This document shows positions 58,489 to 64,000 of a DNA stretch of 64,000 bases, piece by piece. The position numbers and the translations under genes were made by a program. This DNA is from Phlebotomus papatasi. Taxonomy: Eukaryota > Arthropoda > Insecta > Diptera > Psychodidae. The first letter of the stretch is position 1, and every line of letters starts with the position of its first letter. The notes under the pieces were generated by a model that worked only from the letters and a program-made list of their open reading frames with translations, ran no database searches and was not told where the DNA came from. The stretch lies in NCBI RefSeq assembly GCF_024763615.1, contig NC_077223.1, forward strand, positions 18,848,001-18,912,000, written 5' to 3'.

Positions 58489-59269
58489 TCAGTCACTTGC
58501 CCTCCTTTTCCTCAAAAAACTAAACCGATCGAGGAGTGCATGGAAGATTCCACCCGGAATCCTCTGATGCTTATTAATCAGTTCCTCAATGGCAAAGGCT
58601 GTCTTCTGCTTGAGTTCCTCAGGTGTCAGATTGGGATCATAGGGAATAGGTGGTCCTAGAAATGTTCGCAATTTCACCGGAAAGCCCCCATAGATGGGCC
58701 GTACTGGGATGTGTGTGGCATTGTAAAACTTTATCAGCCATCTCTTGAGAATTCCCACTGATCGAAAGGCCTCACGGAGATTTTGCGTAAACATAGGAAT
58801 GATGGGGGCTTTTGCATCAATGGCCACTTTAGCAAATCCTATTCGATTCTTCCACAGCAACTCATATCGATTGTCTCCAAACTGAGCCTCGTACACTCCA
58901 CCCGGCGAAATCGCCAGCAAATTACCGTCGCGTAACGTCGAAGTGCATGATTGTATTGTACCCGGACTCACTTTGCAGGCATCACTGATAATGCCCCAGC
59001 CGGGTATCTTGAAGAGAAACCGATCGGCAACTGTGTAAATTAAGCGATCCTTGGCCAGGAGGACACGTGCCACGAAGTAGTACATGTCAATGGGTACAGC
59101 ACCATGGTAGTATACAATAAGAGCTGGTCCTTCCTGCGGAAGGTGATGTAGGCCAATCACTTCGTATCCATGGTATAGCCATGCATGAGCATCCCATACA
59201 GCCGATACAATTTTACGACCTACATCCCAGAAGTCGAGATCACTTGATACCGCTTGCATTATAATTCGT
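58489..59269 (-). CDS. TMEM68-like acyltransferase, C-terminal coding exon
   Basis: Exon of a membrane O-acyltransferase of the TMEM68 (DIESL)/plsC-DGAT2-like group, which in animals acts in the ER and makes triacylglycerol. After a TTACTTTGCAG acceptor the frame runs to TGA at 58489-58491. Counted from the Met at 59259: FWDVGRKIVSAVWDAHAWLY (10-29), GYEVIGLHHLP, the acyltransferase histidine block YYHGAVPIDMYYF (50-62), ADRFLFKIPGWG, LLAISPGGVYEA (114-125), the substrate block FAKVAIDAKAPIIPMFTQN (142-160), YGGFPVKLRTFLGPPIPYDP and HQRIPGGI. About 256 residues are present; relatives have roughly 320-330, so the N-terminal membrane segments must come from an upstream exon not recognised in 59.3-64 kb. 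Convergent with the IR gene, 183 bases between stops. Confidence 0.86.
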
Positions 59270-59315
59270 CTGCAAAGTAAATAAAGGTTTTTTTTGCGAA
59301 ACTCAGGATAAGGCA

Positions 59316-59984
59316 CCCTTATACGGGATTTAGACCTAAGGCTTAGTCATATGGCTTAATTTCTTTAATTCTTCATGTGCCAAGGTTTTTTTCGTAAAAT
59401 TGAGACTTAGGATTATATCTTAAGGGAAAATGATCCATATGATTCTGAAAAACTAATAAAATTGGCTACTAATTTAAGATTTTAAGACTTTGGAACCTGG
59501 GCTAAATATCTAGTCTCATAACCGCTTTATACGATTTCGCAAATAGAAGACAAGTTTTCGGCTTTAAAGAGTTACCTGTGCCTCGAAGACTAAAAAACAA
59601 ACACATTTTCCCAATTTTTCCCTAATACAACTATATTTTTTTAAATACAAAATGTTAAGGATTTAAACTGAGATTATTCAATTATTATTATTATTTAAAC
59701 TGAGATTATTATCTTAGCTCAAAGTACTCCTTTTGTTCCATAAAAGTCGTGTGTTTGGGAAAAAGTTCGAGATTAAGAAAGCATTTTTAGGAATTCTTCT
59801 GTTATTGGTAAATATCTTTAATAAAAGATTAAATACAATATGTATTGCAAGGTTTAAAAACAATATATTTTCGTAATATTTCATTCAAAAATTTTTAAAA
59901 ATCAGCTGTTGTTACTTGATTTTCAGAAACCCACTTAAGACAACAATGTTTACGTGAACCAAATACGGGAATAACGAAGACCTT
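59316..59984. other. No recognised feature
   Basis: Would be intron upstream of the TMEM68-like exon. No upstream coding exon recognised. Confidence 0.4.
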
Positions 59985-60690
59985 GGGACCTCAAAAATTC
60001 AGGAATGCGAGCTTTCTTATGTCGAGGTCATGAAAATCAAGATTCTTAAATCCTAGATTTCTGAGATCAAGAAAACGGGGATTATAAAATCCTAAATTTC
60101 CAGGATCCTGGGATCTTGAAAAATACCGGTGTATAGATGATCTAGGGTGCGTCAAAATCGCGAGATTCTCCGTGTTTTTTTTTGGCGTTGAGATCTTAAA
60201 AACCGAGATCCTAAAATCCTAGATTTCTGGGATCAAGAAAACCCGGTCTTAAAATCCTAGATATCCGTTATGCTACAAATTCCGAGATATCGATGATCTG
60301 TGTGTATTTTTTTTATGTCGAGATCATGAAAACAGAGATCCTAAATTTCCAGATTTCTGAAGTCAAGAATACCGGGATGCTATATCCTAGATTCCCAGGA
60401 TCCCAGATTTCTGGGATCAAGAAAATCGAGATCCTAAATTCTCATATTTCTGAGATCAAGAACACCGGGATGCTAAAATCCTAGATTTTCGGGATCCCTA
60501 GATCCTGAAAAATTCGGAGTATAGATGATCTGGGGTGCATCAAAACCCCGATATTCTTCGTGTTTTTTTTGGTATTGAGATCTTGAAAACCGAGATCCTA
60601 AAATCCTAGATTTCTGGGATCAAGAAAACCCGGGTCTTAAAATCCTAGATATCGGGTATCCTAGAAATTCCGAGATATCGATGATTTAGG
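59985..60690. repeat. Satellite-like array, AAATCCTAGATTTCTGGGATC units
   Basis: Units of about 30-35 bases built on GATCCTAAAATCCTAGATTT, CTGGGATCAAGAAAACC and GAGATATCGATGATCT. A longer period of about 388 bases is visible: the block from 60139 returns at 60527 with few changes (GTGTTTTTTTTGG, CCTAGATTTCTGGGATC, CCGAGATATCGATGAT). Higher-order tandem repeat in miniature. Confidence 0.8.
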
Positions 60691-60864
60691 AAGCCTAAAG
60701 CATGGAATCGTTTGAATTTCCCCAACACTTGATATGATTTTGATAATTTCAACTATTGTCTACTTTTTGTTTGTCAGTTGTTATTTTTAGTGCATTTCAT
60801 TAATTTTATTTTGATACCACTCTCGTTAAAAAATATTGATTTTTGGTTGAGATATCTCAAGAAG

Positions 60865-61272
60865 ATGGAGAGAATCCGACAACAGATAGTTGACATTTAC
60901 CTACAAAATCCAAATGCGACTTATGCGGAAATAGGAAAACTCATCGGAAAGTCGCGCTCAACAGTCCGAAAGGTAGTATTGCGATTCAAGGATACAAAGA
61001 CGTTTGTCCGAAAGCAAGCTGGTGGCAGGAAGCCTGGAATTCAAGACCGCGACATGGAGAAAAGGGTGCTGGGGTACTTTCAGAGGAATTCTTCTCTATT
61101 CCTCCGAGATGTGGCCAAAAAGACGGGTATTTCACATTACCTAGTTCATGAAATTAAGAAGAAGAATGATTTAGTGACTTATAAAGCCCAACCTGCACCT
61201 CATCGTACAGATAAGCAACGACAGTCCGCCAAAACAAGGTCCAGAAAGCTGAATATAGGTGGCCAGCTATAG
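60865..61272 (+). pseudogene. Tc1/mariner transposase, N-terminal DNA-binding half
   Basis: From ATG 60865: MERIRQQIVDIYLQNPNATY, AEIGKLIGKSRSTVRKVVLR (first helix-turn-helix), AGGRKPGIQDRDMEKRV (AT-hook-like linker), SLFLRDVAKKTGISHYLVHE (second helix-turn-helix), then HRTDKQRQSAKTRSRKL. This is the paired-like DNA-binding half of a Tc1/mariner-superfamily transposase, uninterrupted for about 135 codons. The frame runs into repeat R at about 61260 and stops, so the whole DDE catalytic domain is missing. Confidence 0.8.
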
Positions 61273-63170
61273 AGGCCAAACGGTTAGAAATAGAGACTTG
61301 GGACCTTCGGGGGACCCCCCCCATGAGTCAACCCAAGGATCGTTAACATGCCCCTCATTTACCCCCACCCCTCCACTTCCCTTCTAAAATTATGTATTTT
61401 AGAGATTGCTCAAAAACGCGTCGTGCGATTTTCTTCATTTTGGGATATGTTTTAGAGATTACCTACACTGGTAAAAATGAATGGATCACCAGGTATCATT
61501 TCAAAAGAATCATGGCCTAAAAGGTTCATTTTCATCAAATCACTTGAATTGAATTGATTATTCTTTAATGAATCACTTCAGTGATCCAAGTAAAGGATCA
61601 CATTCAATGATACATTGAAAGGTTCCTCGAATCGATCAATTCAGAAAGATCGATGTTCAAGAATATTTTTCTGCCAACTAATAAAAGGAAAATAGCGAAA
61701 ATGAGTTTTTAGGTTTAAAGGAATAATATAACAAGGCAGAATGAGACATTTTTGAGACAACTATTTTCAATCTTCAGGATATTACGCCAAAAAATATAGA
61801 AAATATGGGATACATTCAAATGGATCATATTGAACATTTCAATTGGATCACTATTGCGATTATTTTCCACAAATTTTCTTACTAAATAAAACCATTAAAA
61901 CAGTAAAAAATGTGTTTACTGTATTTGCTCATATAAGGGGAACGTGTTTAAACTAAAAAATTGATAGCTTTAAAATTTTAACCGTGATATTTCAGCGATT
62001 GAAAATTTGGTACGATATGTCAAAAGTGATACATTTGAATGGATTGCTTGGATAATCACGCCACTTTTAGTGACGTCAGTGACAGTCACTGACACTCGCT
62101 GAGCGCATAAATAAACGGGGTGCGCTTGTCGTGGAATTTGTGTCCTTTTAGATATTTAGTGGCGCTTTTCTACAAATTATAATGCTATAGGTTAAAAAGG
62201 ATTAAGTTTGGAGACTTGTGAAAACGTGAAAAATTTGCCAAAAGTGAGTAAAAAAAGCAAAAATTAAAATAATCCCCAGTTGCACGGATTTGTACAATTC
62301 CAAGTAATTTTGTCGGTGTTCCACCCCCGGAAAGAGAGAACTTTCTGTTGATCAAATAGTGAAAAAAAATCCTTAGATTTTCATTGTGTAAAAAGTGTTT
62401 TTTGCTCTACGTTCAAGCTTCGGAACATTTAGAAGCGCATATCTGGAAATATTTCATATATATATGTTTTTCTTTTAATTTGTTTTGAAGGGCAAATGCA
62501 TTACATTTAAAAAAGATTAAAAAGTCATCATTTCAAAAGTTCCATTTGATCAATTTTAGAGTATCATTCACTGATCCATTGAAAAGCTCCTCAAAGTGAA
62601 CCATTCAAAGTATCAAAATTTGATTCTTTTGCAATTGATCAAAATGATCTTTCAAAAAAGGATCGAAATGAAACATTTGAAATGATGGATCATATTTGAT
62701 TCACCAAAAGGATCGCGAATGAATCAAAATGATCCACCTTTTTTTACCAGTGTAGGCGGACATCTCATATATACGAAAATCCCGTTGAATCATTCCTAAT
62801 AACGATTTTTCAAGGTCAAAGGTTAAAATGACACTAGGGAGCGCATTTATCAAGCGAATGGGATCATGTTTGGGGTCGTTGGAAAGGTCTTGGAATTTCC
62901 GACAAAACTGAACCGGTTCCAATCAGTTTTGAACCGGTATTGGACCGGTTCATAACCGATAACTAATTTTTATGCGAAAATCAATCCTATTACTTTTAAA
63001 ATTATTTTGGGGGATCTTTTGAGTGATTCATGAATCAGTTCTAATCGGTTGAGAAGCGGTAAACGGTAAACGGTAAATGATGCGAAAATACTTTTGCGGT
63101 CATCTAAGTCACGAGTTCGAGCTTCGAGCATTTCGCAAAGCCTGGGATGCTTTGCCACTCCTTTTTTTTA
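61270..63170. repeat. Dispersed repeat R, copy 2, with 1.3 kb insertion
   Basis: Same block order as 18630-19860, through the paired GGTTGAGAAGCGGTAAACGG and CACGAGTTCGAG blocks to the end CTTTGCCACTCCTTT, also present at 19842-19856. Split at 61466-62752 by a TA-flanked element. No coding potential in either copy. Confidence 0.65.
61466..62752. mobile_element. TA-flanked 1.3 kb element, CACTGGTAAAAA ends
   Basis: CACTGGTAAAAATGAATGGA left and TTTTTTTACCAGTG right, TA on both sides. Repeat R at 18911 has the uninterrupted sequence (GATTACCCAGGCG), confirming insertion. Both ends carry many GATCA/TGATCC motifs. No transposase frame. The CACTG terminus and TA target suggest a Tc1/mariner-type source, which may or may not be the 60865 relic next door. 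Confidence 0.78.
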
Positions 63171-64000
63171 TATGGAGTTGGCATAAGAAATGGACATTTG
63201 AATGGCTTATAGTAAATGTATGCAATTTTTCCGAGGCGCCGGTAAATTTCAAAATGCGTAATATGAACCGTTGGCGGTGAAAAAAGATGTCCCCTGAAAG
63301 TATGCAAATTTTCTGCATGCATAAAGCCGTTTCGCGCGCTTTTTCTCGGTCTCGAAAATATGCATAATCCCGGTACCCCCTTTATATTGCCATTAGGTCA
63401 GATTCATTCAAGGAATATGGGAAAAATGTAAAGTTTTCGAAGCCAGAATGTGTGGGAAGCCTGAAAGCCTTCCCCTAGAACCAGGGTATTGAATTATAAA
63501 CTGGCTTAATTTCTTTATATTCCAAACTATTCGCTGGTCATGAATTATATGACATGCACCTAACAAAAAAGATAATTAAGTTTTATGTTCTCTCAATTAG
63601 TGTAACATTCAACATTTTGTTTAATGACCCCAAAGAAGTTGTTCCTGAAAAACTGCAAGTTCTGCCAATAATTTTTTACGAATCTCTGGGTCATAAAACG
63701 GTCTTAATATGAAATTCTGCCTTTGTAAACATACTCCTTATCTATGAATTATGAATAGTTCGTTTTTTCTTATCTGCAAATGACTCATTTTCATCAACAT
63801 GACTATCACTGGTAACGCTCAAATGCGAAATTCTTATCAAGAATGTTGGTGTTGACCACTAAACATGCCTTGATAAAATTAAAGCGCTTCCTTTTAAACG
63901 CAAAATAAACAAAGATTGAGCAATATTTTGTGAAGATAGGTTCTATAAAAATTTGAGTAATTTATTGGAAATTTCCAGGGCAATTTCTTAATGAAATCCC
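63171..64000. other. No recognised gene; half MITE at 63395-63480
   Basis: 63395-63480 (AGGTCAGATTCATTCAAGG, TTTTCGAAGCCAGAATGTG, CCTTCCCCTA) matches the right half of the 26357-26550 element. The rest shows nothing recognisable. Confidence 0.45.

Noticed and set aside
59555..59600. Tiny exon before a GTAACTC donor on the minus strand as TMEM68-like N-terminus
   Set aside because: Too short, with no membrane segment and no start codon; the real upstream exon was not found.

Overview
The window looks like AT-rich, repeat-laden nuclear DNA of a dipteran insect, probably a nematoceran. The host genes are an insect mXR-type metabotropic receptor, a divergent ionotropic receptor and a TMEM68-type acyltransferase. 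All have short exons, GT-AG introns and long introns full of small DNA transposons. The exact species cannot be read from the sequence.

Minus strand, about 39.3 kb down to 3.6 kb: coding exons of a class C GPCR close to insect mangetout/mXR. Two different first coding exons (1B at 38596-39241, 1A at 8021-8615) each carry a signal peptide, a different N-terminal extension and the same start of the Venus-flytrap domain. Both stop at the same codon and phase. Only one second exon (3619-3761) was found, and its phase fits both. The simplest reading is one gene with two alternative first coding exons about 30 kb apart. A tandem duplicate whose second exon is lost or unrecognised is the alternative.

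Plus strand, 46.9-58.3 kb: a complete five-exon ionotropic receptor (IR) gene, assembled by hand to 642 residues, with signal peptide, split ligand-binding domain, pore, three membrane segments and a poly(A) signal. A tRNA-derived SINE sits 98 bases before its third exon. It converges on the minus-strand TMEM68-like gene (58489-59269), whose N-terminal exon was not found in the window.

Everything else is mostly transposon debris: at least a dozen families of short palindromic elements with TA, TAA or TTAA target duplications, many nested. There are coding fossils of a PIF/Harbinger nuclease, a Tc1/mariner transposase, a psq/CENP-B-type (pogo-like) transposase and a LINE RNase H. There is also a 1.6 kb near-perfect inverted repeat (40296-41894) and several minisatellites. 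Two filled/empty site pairs inside the window confirm individual insertions.

All exon joins and alignments were made by eye. No database search, transcript data or folding program was used.
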